Assembly: GCA_021783695.1 (NCBI GenBank)
Contig: JAJXTO010000027.1
Span: forward strand, 1-35,317
DNA length: 35,317 nucleotides
Reading direction: 5' to 3'
Source: Pseudomonadota bacterium
Lineage (GTDB): Bacteria > Pseudomonadota > Gammaproteobacteria > Burkholderiales > Burkholderiaceae_C
Shown here piece after piece: positions 18,531 to 27,829 of this stretch. Each line of letters opens with the position of its first letter. Within the stretch, counting starts at the first letter, position 1. The position numbers and the translations under genes are program-made. Under the pieces are notes generated by a model. It saw only the letters and a list, made by a program, of their open reading frames with translations, was not told the DNA's origin and did not search any database.

Positions 18531-19450
18531 TCGGCGGACTCTGCGGCGTTGGCTTCCTGGGCGTGTTCCAGATCGAAGGCCTGCTCCAGCGCCTCCCAGG
18601 CCTGTTCGGCGGTTTCAACGAAATGGAACAGGCGCACGTCTTCCGGGGAGATCATGCCGGTGTCCACCAGATATTCGAAGTTGATCAGCTTGCGCCAGAA
18701 ACTCTCGCCAAACAGCACGATGGGGCGGCGGCGCACCTTGCGCGCCTGGGTGAGGGTGAGCACCTCGAACAGTTCGTCCAGGGTGCCGAAGCCGCCGGGA
18801 AAGCACACCAGCGCTACCGAACGCATGAGGAAGTGCATCTTGCGCAGTGCGAAGTAGTGGAACTGGAAGCACAGCTCCGGCGTGATGTAGGGGTTGGGAC
18901 GCTGCTCGTGCTGCAGCACGATATTCAGGCCGATGCTCTTGCCCTGTGCTTCGAAGGCGCCGCGGTTGCCGGCCTCCATGATGCCGGGGCCGCCGCCGGT
19001 GACGACCACCAGCGGCGCATCAGCGTCGCAGGTGGCGCGGGTGACGATGGTGGCAAAGCGCCGCGCCTCTTCGTAATAGCGCGACATCTCCACCTGCATG
19101 CGGGCGCGGTTGACGGTCAGGGCGTCGCCGCCAGCGATGGCCTCGTTCAGACGCTGCTGCGCCACGTCGCGCGGCAGGATGCGGGCGCTGCCGAAGATGA
19201 CGATGGTCGATTCGATGCCGTGCTCGGCCTGGATGATCTCGGGCTTGAGCAGTTCGAGCTGCATGCGCACCGCGCGCATTTCTTCGCGCAGGATGAATTC
19301 GGTGTCGGTGAAGGCCAGCTTGTAGCTGCTGCCCGGCTGGTCGTAGGGCGAGGGCTCGACGGCGACGATGGCGGCATCCTCGCCGGCGCTGGGGAAGTTG
19401 CGATCGGTGAGGGTGCTGCGCTTGTGGCGCAAGAGGCGTTGCTTGTTCAT
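18527..19450 (-). CDS. LOG-family nucleotide monophosphate phosphoribohydrolase-like protein
   Basis: The Rossmann-fold core has the LOG/PpnN signatures GGGPGIMEA at 152-160 and PGGFGTLDE at 218-226, known from cytokinin-activating and nucleotide-5'-monophosphate N-glycosidases and once mis-named lysine decarboxylase. The 307-residue protein has an N-terminal extension of about 80 residues (charged, with PYDQPGSSYKLAFTD) and an acidic Ala-rich C terminus. The substrate is not known for this long subfamily. It is coupled to arginase by a 4-bp overlap, an association I cannot explain functionally. It is divergent from the APC permease, with 133 bp between. Confidence 0.88.
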   Translation of the reverse strand: MNKQRLLRHKRSTLTDRNFPSAGEDAAIVAVEPSPYDQPGSSYKLAFTDTEFILREEMRAVRMQLELLKPEIIQAEHGIESTIVIFGSARILPRDVAQQRLNEAIAGGDALTVNRARMQVEMSRYYEEARRFATIVTRATCDADAPLVVVTGGGPGIMEAGNRGAFEAQGKSIGLNIVLQHEQRPNPYITPELCFQFHYFALRKMHFLMRSVALVCFPGGFGTLDELFEVLTLTQARKVRRRPIVLFGESFWRKLINFEYLVDTGMISPEDVRLFHFVETAEQAWEALEQAFDLEHAQEANAAESAE

Positions 19451-19583
19451 GTGGCAAGCATAGCGAAACGGGATGTCTCGTCAGCGGATGTTTCGCAGCG
19501 CCGCAGCAGTTACTTTTTCAAACGGCATTGCACGATAAACCGACCTAAAACCCACACATCAAAAAACAGATGAGGAGCACAAC

Positions 19584-21224
19584 ATGGCAAGCGTTCACAT
19601 CGATGCCCCCGCGGCCTCCCCCGCACCGGGGCGCAGTATCCGCAAGGCAGCAGGCATCTGGAGCCTGCTGTTCGCCAGCCTCACGGCCATCATCGGCTCG
19701 GGCTGGCTGTTCGCGCCACTGACCGCGGCCACGCAGGCCGGGCCGGCCAGTATTCTGTCCTGGGCCATCGGCGGCGCGGCCATTCTGGTGCTCGCTTTCG
19801 TCAATGCCGAGCTCACCAGTTCGTTTCCGGGCATGGGCGCGGTCATCACCTTTCCCAAACTCAGCCACGGCCATCTGGCTGCTGCGGTGGTGAGCTGGGT
19901 GGTGTTTCTCGGCTATGTCACCGTGGCTCCGGCCGAGGTGCTGGCGGTGGTGACTTACGCCAACAACTATCTGCCCGGCATGGTGGATGCCAAGACCTCG
20001 CTGCTCACCGACACCGGCATGGTCGTGAGCATCGCGCTGCTTGGAGTGTTCATCCTCATCAACGCCTGGGGCGTGCGCGCGCTGCTGCGGCTGGGCAACA
20101 CGCTGATGATCTGGAAGCTCATCATCCCGGTGCTGGCCATCGTGGCGCTGATGATTTCTTCGTTCCATGTGGGCAATTTCACTGCGCAGGGCTTCGCGCC
20201 GTTCGGCGCGAAGGGCACGATTGCGGCGATTGCCACCTCCGGCATCGTGTTCAGCTACCTGGGTTTTCGCCAGGCCATCGAGCTCTCGGGCGAGGCCACC
20301 AATCCGCAGCGTGATGTGCCCATCGCCATCATCGGGTCGGTGCTCATCGCCGGGGCGATTTTTGTCATGCTCGAAGTCGCGCTCATTGGCGCGGTCAGCC
20401 CGGCAGACATCGCGCAGGGTTGGGACAAGCTGCATTTCACTGGCGTGTCCGGACCGTTCGCCGGTCTGGCGGTGATCCTGGGCATGAGCTGGCTGGCCAT
20501 CCTGCTCTACATCGACGCCGTGGTTTCTCCGGCAGGCACCGGCCTGGTGTACGGAGGCACCACCGCCCGCGTGGTGTACGCCACCGGGCGCGACGGCCTG
20601 TCCACGCCCTGGTTCGCCAAGCTCAACAAGAATGGCGCGCCATCAGCCGGGCTGTGGATCACCTGGATCGTGGGCATTCTGTTCTTCCTGCCGTTCCCGT
20701 CGTGGCAGAAAATCGTCACCTTCATTTCCTCGGCGACCGTGCTGGGCTACGGCATCGGGCCGGTGGCGCTGATGACCCTGCGCCGCAGCCTGCCGATGGA
20801 CACCTATCCGCGGCCTTACACCTTGAAGGGCGCGAGTCTGTGGGCGCCGCTGGCATTCATCGTCTCCAACTTCATCATCTACTGGTCCGGCGCGGGGACC
20901 GACAATTTCCTGTTCGGCGGCCTGGCGATCATCTTTGTGCTGTTCGTGCTCTATCAGGCCGTGACGCACGCCGGCAAGCTGAGCCACCTGCAATGGAAAG
21001 GCGCCTGGTGGCTGGCGCCGTATTTCTTCGCCATGTGGCTGGTGACTTACCTCGGGCCGAAGGATCTGATCGGCGGCACTGGCATGCTGACCTTCTATCA
21101 GGGCATGGTCGTGGTGGTCATCATCAGCATCGGCATCATGGCACTGGCCGTAGCCAGCGGATTGCCCGAGCCGGAAGAAGCCCGCGAAGTGATCGCGATG
21201 ACCGGCAGGACACGCAGGGGTTGA
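19584..21224 (+). CDS. APC-superfamily amino acid permease, resembling aspartate:proton symporters
   Basis: This 546-residue membrane protein has 12 or more hydrophobic segments after a 25-residue cytoplasmic N terminus. The first helix has the APC unwound motif AIIGSGWLFAP. Further landmarks are TAQGFAPFG, SYLGFRQAIELSGEATNPQRDVP, LPFPSWQK and KGASLWAPLAFI. These align well, from memory, with Bacillus subtilis YveA/AspP, an aspartate:H+ symporter, so an acidic amino acid is the best guess for substrate. GAGGAGCACAAC gives a strong ribosome-binding site for ATG 19584. It is monocistronic. Confidence 0.88.
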   Translation: MASVHIDAPAASPAPGRSIRKAAGIWSLLFASLTAIIGSGWLFAPLTAATQAGPASILSWAIGGAAILVLAFVNAELTSSFPGMGAVITFPKLSHGHLAAAVVSWVVFLGYVTVAPAEVLAVVTYANNYLPGMVDAKTSLLTDTGMVVSIALLGVFILINAWGVRALLRLGNTLMIWKLIIPVLAIVALMISSFHVGNFTAQGFAPFGAKGTIAAIATSGIVFSYLGFRQAIELSGEATNPQRDVPIAIIGSVLIAGAIFVMLEVALIGAVSPADIAQGWDKLHFTGVSGPFAGLAVILGMSWLAILLYIDAVVSPAGTGLVYGGTTARVVYATGRDGLSTPWFAKLNKNGAPSAGLWITWIVGILFFLPFPSWQKIVTFISSATVLGYGIGPVALMTLRRSLPMDTYPRPYTLKGASLWAPLAFIVSNFIIYWSGAGTDNFLFGGLAIIFVLFVLYQAVTHAGKLSHLQWKGAWWLAPYFFAMWLVTYLGPKDLIGGTGMLTFYQGMVVVVIISIGIMALAVASGLPEPEEAREVIAMTGRTRRG

Positions 21225-21233
21225 ACGGGCTTG

Positions 21234-21261
21234 AAAAGGCCGCGAACCGTCGCGGCCTTGC
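21234..21261 (-). terminator. Hairpin between convergent genes, terminator of the minus-strand gene
   Basis: AAGGCCGCGA (21236-21245) and TCGCGGCCTT (21250-21259) form a 10-bp stem with a four-base loop. On the minus strand it ends in TTTT, so it probably terminates the GGDEF gene. Without a T tract on the plus strand it would only weakly terminate the permease. Confidence 0.7.
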
Positions 21262-21270
21262 CGCGTGCGG

Positions 21271-22641
21271 TCAAAAGTACACCTGCTGATCGGGGCATTT
21301 GACCGCGGCCTCCAGCCGTTCGTCGACCATGCTGGTGGGGATGCCCATGGAAAAACTCAGGCGTGGTGACTGGTGGAACTGGCTGTTCAGGTCGATGAGT
21401 TCGAGCAGATGCTGGCTCAATGCCTGCGCGCCGCTGGCATCTGTATCGGGCAGGAGCAGCACGAATTCGTCGCCGCCCACGCGTGCTGCGACCTGCGTTT
21501 TGTCCACGGTCTTGCCCAGCACCTCGCCGGCCGCGTGGCCGAGTTCGTCGTTCACGGCTTTCAGGCCGTTGAGGTCGAGCATGATGACGCTGACGGGCCA
21601 TGCATCCTTGCGATCCAGGCGGTTGATCTCGTCGGCAAAGAAGGTGCGGTTGCGCAGGCCGGTGAGCACGTCGTGGTTGCCGAGATATTCGAGATAGGCC
21701 TCGGCCTTCTTGCGCGCGGTGATGTCGGTGAGCGAGACCAGCACCATCGGCCAGTCGTCTTCATGCCCGGGCATCACGGCGAACTGCATGTGGGCATTGA
21801 TGGGTCGGCCGTCCAGGCTGTAGTTGATGACCTCGCGCTGCATCGTGAGCTTGCCGTTCCACAGGTCGATGAGCTGCTTGGCGAAATGCACCCGCATGTC
21901 GTCGCGGAACACATGCCGCAGGTTGCGCAGCAAGTGCGTCTTGTCGCTGGCGCCCACCATGCTCAGGGTCTGCTGGTTGACGTCGAGCACACAGATTTCC
22001 TGCATGCAGCGGTCGATGAATTCGGGATGGACCCGCAAAAAAGTGGAAAAGTCGCTGATGCCTTGCCCGCGCAGCATGGACAGCAGGCTGCGCACCGCGC
22101 TGAAGTCTTCGACCCATAGCGACACCGGGAAGTGCGCGAACAGGCCGCGCCCATATTGCTCGCTGGCGTGCAGGCGGTCGCTGAGGTCTTCGACCGAGAA
22201 TAGGACCCGGTTCCAGGTCTCTTCGTGGCCGGGCAGCACAAAGGCGTTGAGCGCAATGTCCAGTCGGCGCCCGCTCAGGGTGTAGTTGACGGTCTGGCTG
22301 CTGTGGCGGGTGACGCCTTCCCATAACTGGAGCAGCTCTTCCAGATGCTGGTCATGCATGTCGTCGCGGAAAACCCGGTCGAGGTGGGCCACCAGATGCG
22401 CCAGATCGCGGGCCTCGAAAAACTCCAGGGTGCGGCGGTTGACATGCAGCACCTGAATGCGGGACGAGCACTCCGCCAGCCGCCGGGGGTCTTCGTGGAG
22501 CCAGGCGCGCAGATCGGTGACGCCGATGCTGCGCCACTGCGCGAACAGTTAACGCAAGGCGCTTAATTCTTCCACCCAAAGAGACACGGGAGCCAGATCG
22601 GACATGTCGGACAGCGTGTCTTGCTGGGTCGGCTGGGGCAT
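21271..22641 (-). pseudogene. Decaying diguanylate cyclase with duplicated sensory module
   Basis: The frame begins at ATG 22641 (or 22605, MSDLAPVSLWVEELSALR), meets an in-frame TAA at 22549-22551, and stays open in the same frame to 21271. Downstream translation could restart at GTG 22452, giving 393 residues. Two tandem copies of a PAS-like module are visible: A at about 22590-22180 and B at about 22128-21720, each running from PVSLWVE through a VF-RDDM motif to an LPGHE or MPGHE segment. A GGDEF domain follows with an intact GGDEF (codons near 21475). In it, GHAAG runs straight into EVLGK, missing about eight residues of the usual helix. The protein also stops at DQQVYF, before the final EAKR helix of the fold. 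Three independent lesions argue for a pseudogene. Confidence 0.82.
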
Positions 22642-22851
22642 GGCGGGCGGGATTCCGTGGGCGCATCCAGATGGCGCGGTGTGGCGAATTTTAGGAAATG
22701 CCCTTGGGCTCAGAGCCGCGTGAAGACGCTGAAAAATACATTGTCTGTGCATTTTTTTCTTGTTTACCCCCGGTAACAGCGCACGCGGGCACGAACCGAT
22801 AGGCTAAAGCTCGATGCCCACGATTGAGTTGGGTGAGCAGGAGGAGTAGCG

Positions 22852-23838
<987 letters not shown>

Positions 23839-23878
23839 TTCTTCTGCGCAACACTGGGGCGCGTCGAGAGAGACGATG

Positions 23879-23910
23879 GAATGTCAAGTCAGTAACATGA
23901 ATTGACATTC
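23879..23910. promoter_or_regulatory. Inverted repeat before the HDOD-GGDEF gene
   Basis: GAATGTCAA (23879-23887) and TTGACATTC (23902-23910) are perfect 9-bp arms separated by 14 bases, ending 16 bp before the ATG at 23927. It could be an operator or a leader hairpin; TTGACA within it also resembles a -35 box. No Shine-Dalgarno sequence is seen between the repeat and the ATG. Confidence 0.5.
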
Positions 23911-23926
23911 AAAACAACACGTCCAC

Positions 23927-25813
23927 ATGTCCGCTGCCGCGCTTCCCGATGCTTCGATTCTTCATGTCCTGACTTCGGCGCAGCGTCCGCTGCCTTCGCC
24001 CAGTGGGGTGGCGCTGGAACTGATGCGCGCGCTCGATCGCCGCGACCTGGGCATGCGCGACATTGCCAATATCGCCCGCAAGGACCCTGCGCTGGTGGCA
24101 CGCATGATTCAGCTCGCCAACTCCGCCATCTTTGCCGGTATGCGCCCGGCGGTGGCCATCGAGGAGGCGGTGCTGCGCATCGGCACCGGCGGGCTGGCGC
24201 GGCTGGCCATTGCGATGTCGCTGATGCAGGCGAGCAAGTCCGCCGCGGTGGAAGGCTTCGATCTGCGCCGGTACTGGATGACCTCGATCCAGCGCGGGCT
24301 GGTCTTCCAGCATCTGTCGCTGCGCGTGGGCCAGATGCTCAGCGCCGAAGCGTTCAGCCTGGGATTGCTGGCCGATGTGGGACTGCTCGCCATGGTGGTG
24401 AGTCTGGGCGTCGGGGCGATGTCTGCCGATGCAGCGGGTTCGCTGCAGGCCATGGGCGAACAGCAGCGGGCGCGCCACGGTTTCGATCAGGGTGATGCCA
24501 GCGCTGTGCTGCTCAGACACTGGGGCTTCCCGGCGGCGCTGGCGCAGGCCGTGCGGTTTCGGCCCCTGCCTGCCGAACCGGGCGGCAACCGTGAAGAGCA
24601 ACTCGCCGAATGCGTGGCGCTGAGTCGCAGCCTGCAGCTTCAATCGGGCGGCATGGAGCCGGACGTCGCGTTGATGCGTCGCCTTGCGGAACACCTCGCG
24701 TTGACCGAGGCCGATCTGCAGGGCGTGCTTGCCAGCGCAGCGCAGGACATGGCCAGCATGGCGTCGGTGTTCGAGATGAAGCTGGAGCAAAAGGAAATCG
24801 ATGCCGAGTTCGACCGTTTGCGCCGCGCTCTGGCCGCTCCGCCGCTGCTGATCGACCCGGTGGCCGAACAGGTGCTGGTGGTGTCGCAGGATGCCGGGCT
24901 GCGCGCGGGCCTGCGGCAGGCCCTGCAATCCGCCGGACACGCCGTGGTGGAAGCGGCAACCCCGGCAGCGGCAACCAAGATCCTGCAGGTTCAGGGATCG
25001 CGGGTGGTCGTGCTCGACTGGGCCGATGGCAGCGAGATGACTGCGCTGTGCCGCAGCCTGCGCCAGGAGCAAGGGCCGCGGGTTTATCTGCTGGCGCTGT
25101 CGCGCGGAATGGATGAGCACAGTGTGCTGAGCGCTCTGGATGCCGGCGCCAACGATGTGCTCTCGGCCCCTGTGCTGCCTCAGATGCTGATCGCCAAAAT
25201 CCAGACCGGTGCGCGCGCCACGCGGGTGCTTGCGGCTGCCGAAGTCGAACGCAGCCACAGCCAGCGTACCCAGCGCTCCCTGGAGCTGCGCAACGCCGAA
25301 CTGCTGCAGGCCGCGGGCACCGACGAATTGACGGGGCTGGGCAATCGCCGCGCACTCGATGGCTATCTGCCGATGACCTTTGCGCAGGCTCTGAGCGAAG
25401 GCCATCCGCTCGCCTGCCTGATGTTCGACCTGGATGAATTCAAGGTCATCAACGACCGGCTCGGACACGACGTGGGCGACCAGGCGCTGCGCGCCGTGGG
25501 GCTGGTGTTGCGGCAGCAGTCGCGCGGCATGGACTTCGTCGCCCGCGTAGGCGGCGAAGAGTTCATCATGCTGTGCCCCCAGACCGGAGAGGAAGCAGCG
25601 CTGCGCATCGCCGAGCGCATCCGTCTGGCCATCGCCGCACCACAGCCCGATCTGCCGCTGCTGTCGGTCAGCGTGGGTGTGGCGGTCGGAGCGGCTGGAT
25701 ACCCAGACGCCGCCAGCCTGATCCGCGCTGCCGATCAGGCCTTGCTGCAAGCCAAGCGGCTAGGCCGCAACCGGGTGTGTCTGGCGCCGACCTCTTCCGC
25801 TGCCGCGGGGTAG
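23927..25813 (+). CDS. HDOD / REC-like / GGDEF signalling protein (probable diguanylate cyclase)
   Basis: The 628-residue protein has an HDOD domain (about 22-225, LPSPSGVALELMRALDRRD, RKDPALVARMIQLANSA, HWGFPAALAQAV), a response-regulator-like domain (about 315-425) and a GGDEF domain (about 465-620, DELTGLGNRRALDGY, GGEEF at 542-546). RGMD at 533-536, five residues before GGEEF, is the product-inhibition I-site, so c-di-GMP synthesis with feedback is expected. The REC-like domain keeps an acceptor Asp (VVVLDWADG, about 364), but the usual Lys near the end is replaced (DVLSAPV) and only one Asp of the acidic pair is clear, so normal phosphorylation is doubtful. No good ribosome-binding site precedes the ATG. 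Confidence 0.9.
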   Translation: MSAAALPDASILHVLTSAQRPLPSPSGVALELMRALDRRDLGMRDIANIARKDPALVARMIQLANSAIFAGMRPAVAIEEAVLRIGTGGLARLAIAMSLMQASKSAAVEGFDLRRYWMTSIQRGLVFQHLSLRVGQMLSAEAFSLGLLADVGLLAMVVSLGVGAMSADAAGSLQAMGEQQRARHGFDQGDASAVLLRHWGFPAALAQAVRFRPLPAEPGGNREEQLAECVALSRSLQLQSGGMEPDVALMRRLAEHLALTEADLQGVLASAAQDMASMASVFEMKLEQKEIDAEFDRLRRALAAPPLLIDPVAEQVLVVSQDAGLRAGLRQALQSAGHAVVEAATPAAATKILQVQGSRVVVLDWADGSEMTALCRSLRQEQGPRVYLLALSRGMDEHSVLSALDAGANDVLSAPVLPQMLIAKIQTGARATRVLAAAEVERSHSQRTQRSLELRNAELLQAAGTDELTGLGNRRALDGYLPMTFAQALSEGHPLACLMFDLDEFKVINDRLGHDVGDQALRAVGLVLRQQSRGMDFVARVGGEEFIMLCPQTGEEAALRIAERIRLAIAAPQPDLPLLSVSVGVAVGAAGYPDAASLIRAADQALLQAKRLGRNRVCLAPTSSAAAG

Positions 25814-25818
25814 CAACT

Positions 25819-26973
25819 TCAAGCCAGCAGTTGCAGGTCGTTCTGCCGGATGCGCAGCGCAACGGCATCTCCGGTGCGCAACGCCAATTCCCGCCACAGC
25901 GCGGGCAAGGCGAATGCTTCCACCTCCAGGCCGCTGGCCAGTGCGCAGGACAGCCGCCACAGCGGGCCTTCACATCGGGCGTCGACCAGGCGGGCCTCTA
26001 GGGTGATCTCGCCCGGTGTGGCACGCGTTTGTTGCGCGTTTGCCGGGCAGGGGTGCACCGCTTCGGCGCGGACGGCCAGGGTGAGACGGCCGCCGGTCTG
26101 CGGTGCGATTCCAGCGGGCAGGACGCCAGACCAGTCGAGCACGGGACCGCCGTCGAGGCCGAACGTGATCGCGGCCTGCGGACCGCGATGGGACGACGAC
26201 AGGACCTGCAATGCCCACAGATTGTCCACGCCCACCAGCCGGGCGGTGGGCAGATCAGCCGGGTGATCAAACACCTCTTGTGGCGTGCCGGTCTGCAGCA
26301 GTTCGCCCCTGTCGAGCACCCCGACGAGGTCGCCCAGCAGCCGGGCGTCGCTGGGGTCGTGAGTCACCAGTACGGTGGTGATGGCGCGCTCGCGCAGCAG
26401 CGCAGCCAAGGCACGGCGCAGTGCAGGACGGGCTTCGGGGTCGATGGCGGCGAGCGGTTCGTCGAGCAGGAGCAACTCCGGTGCGCCGACCAGCGCCCGC
26501 GCCAGCGCCACCCGCTGCCGCTGGCCGCCGCTGAGCTGGTGCGGATAGTGGCGCAGCCAGGGGCGGAGTTCGAGCGCATCGAGCAGGGAATCGAGATCGG
26601 CCTGCGCGCCGCGGCCAAAGCGCAGATTGCGCTCGATGGTCCAGTGCGGAAACAGCGCATCGCGCTGGAACATGTAGCCGATGCGGCGCGCCTGTGGCGG
26701 TAGCGCGTTGAGAACGCGCGGGCCCAGATGCAGCCGCCCGGCGCGCACGGGCAGAAAACCGGCGAGGGTGTCGAGCAGGGCGCTTTTGCCCGCGCCGTTA
26801 TGGCCCAATAACACCAGTGTCTGGCCCGGTGGCACCTGCAGGTTGACGATGGCGGACTGCCACGCGCCGATGCCCCATTGCAGCCCGTCCAGGCGCAGAG
26901 CGCCGGAGACGCAGGTGCTCCGCGTCGTTCTGGCGCCTGCGGCAATGGCGGCTTGCGGTGTCAACGCTGCCAT
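25819..26973 (-). CDS. wtpC: Tungstate/molybdate ABC transporter ATP-binding protein
   Basis: The 384-residue ATPase has Walker A GHNGAGKSA at 57-65, a Q-loop (FQRDALFPHWTI), the signature LSGGQRQRVALARAL, Walker B LLLLDEPLAAID and the switch His (VLVTHD). The Walker A carries SA where most have ST. After about 235 residues there is a regulatory region of TOBE/MOP type, with LTLAVRAEAV and a C-terminal LRIRQNDLQLLA, which in ModC/WtpC-type proteins can bind the oxoanion. ATG 26973 overlaps the permease stop by 13 bp; the open frame to 27261 is overlap. Its stop is 6 bp from the stop of the convergent HDOD gene. Confidence 0.9.
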   Translation of the reverse strand: MAALTPQAAIAAGARTTRSTCVSGALRLDGLQWGIGAWQSAIVNLQVPPGQTLVLLGHNGAGKSALLDTLAGFLPVRAGRLHLGPRVLNALPPQARRIGYMFQRDALFPHWTIERNLRFGRGAQADLDSLLDALELRPWLRHYPHQLSGGQRQRVALARALVGAPELLLLDEPLAAIDPEARPALRRALAALLRERAITTVLVTHDPSDARLLGDLVGVLDRGELLQTGTPQEVFDHPADLPTARLVGVDNLWALQVLSSSHRGPQAAITFGLDGGPVLDWSGVLPAGIAPQTGGRLTLAVRAEAVHPCPANAQQTRATPGEITLEARLVDARCEGPLWRLSCALASGLEVEAFALPALWRELALRTGDAVALRIRQNDLQLLA

Positions 26974-27782
26974 GTCGTTGGCGCTGCCTGTCTGGTGCGC
27001 GGTGTGCGCGCGGAAGTCAGCAGCCGCAACCCCCAGAAGAGCGTCAGCACCACCAGTAGAAACAGCACCGAGGCCGCCACGGACTGCCGCAGTCCGGACT
27101 GCAGGAACAGGTCGTAGATGCGAATGGGCGCGGTCATCGGGTAATAAGCCAGCAGCACCACGGCAGCAAACTCGCCGATGGCGCGGGCGAAGCACAGCGT
27201 CAGCCCGGTGCCGATGCCGCGGCGCGCCAGGGGCAGGGTGATCCGTCGAAACACTTCCCATGGCGCCGCGCCCTGAATGCGCGCGGCGCGCTCGATCTGC
27301 AGATCCACCGCCTCGAAGCCGCCACGCGCTGCATTCACCGCGTAGGGCAGACCGACATAACTCATCGCCAGCACGATGCCGGCAAACGTGCCCCAGAACT
27401 CCAGGCCGATGTGCGCCAGCGGCGCGCCCAGCCAGCCGCCGCGGCTGAACACCAGCAGCAGCGCGATACCGGCGATGGTGTGCGGAATGGTCAGCGGCAG
27501 ATCGACCAGTGTCTCCACCGCGCTCTTGCCGCGAAACTGCTGCCGCGCCAGCACATAGGCCAGCGGCACGGCGAAAAGGGCCGCCAGTGCCGTGCTGAAC
27601 AGCGCTGCCGCCAGGCTCAGGCCGATGGCGCTGCGGACATCAGCCATTTCCGCCACCTGTCGCAGGTCGCCCAGCGTGGGGTGCAGCAGCAGCGCCAGCA
27701 AAGGCAGCGCAATGAACGCCAGCAGCGTGGCGCCAATCAGCCAGAACGCCCAGAACATCGGGCTGAATCCACGGTGCACCAT
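26961..27782 (-). CDS. wtpB: Tungstate/molybdate ABC transporter permease
   Basis: This 273-residue permease has six hydrophobic segments and the EAA-type cytoplasmic loop IERAARIQGAAPWEVFRRIT, which docks to the ATPase, followed by LPLARRGIGTGLTLCFARAIGEFAAVVLLAYY, the ModB/WtpB-like core. AGAAGGGGC before ATG 27782 is a fair ribosome-binding site; the nearby MFWAFW Met is an alternative. It lies between wtpA and wtpC in one transcript. Confidence 0.93.
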   Translation of the reverse strand: MVHRGFSPMFWAFWLIGATLLAFIALPLLALLLHPTLGDLRQVAEMADVRSAIGLSLAAALFSTALAALFAVPLAYVLARQQFRGKSAVETLVDLPLTIPHTIAGIALLLVFSRGGWLGAPLAHIGLEFWGTFAGIVLAMSYVGLPYAVNAARGGFEAVDLQIERAARIQGAAPWEVFRRITLPLARRGIGTGLTLCFARAIGEFAAVVLLAYYPMTAPIRIYDLFLQSGLRQSVAASVLFLLVVLTLFWGLRLLTSARTPRTRQAAPTTWQR

Positions 27783-27829
27783 GCCCCTTCTGTCAAAGCT
27801 TCAAGCGCGGTGCAGCCTCTCGGGCAGGC

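Noticed and set aside
23909..25750. 613-codon minus-strand frame opposite the HDOD-GGDEF gene
   Set aside because: Low-complexity His, Gln and Arg composition and full overlap with a well-supported gene.
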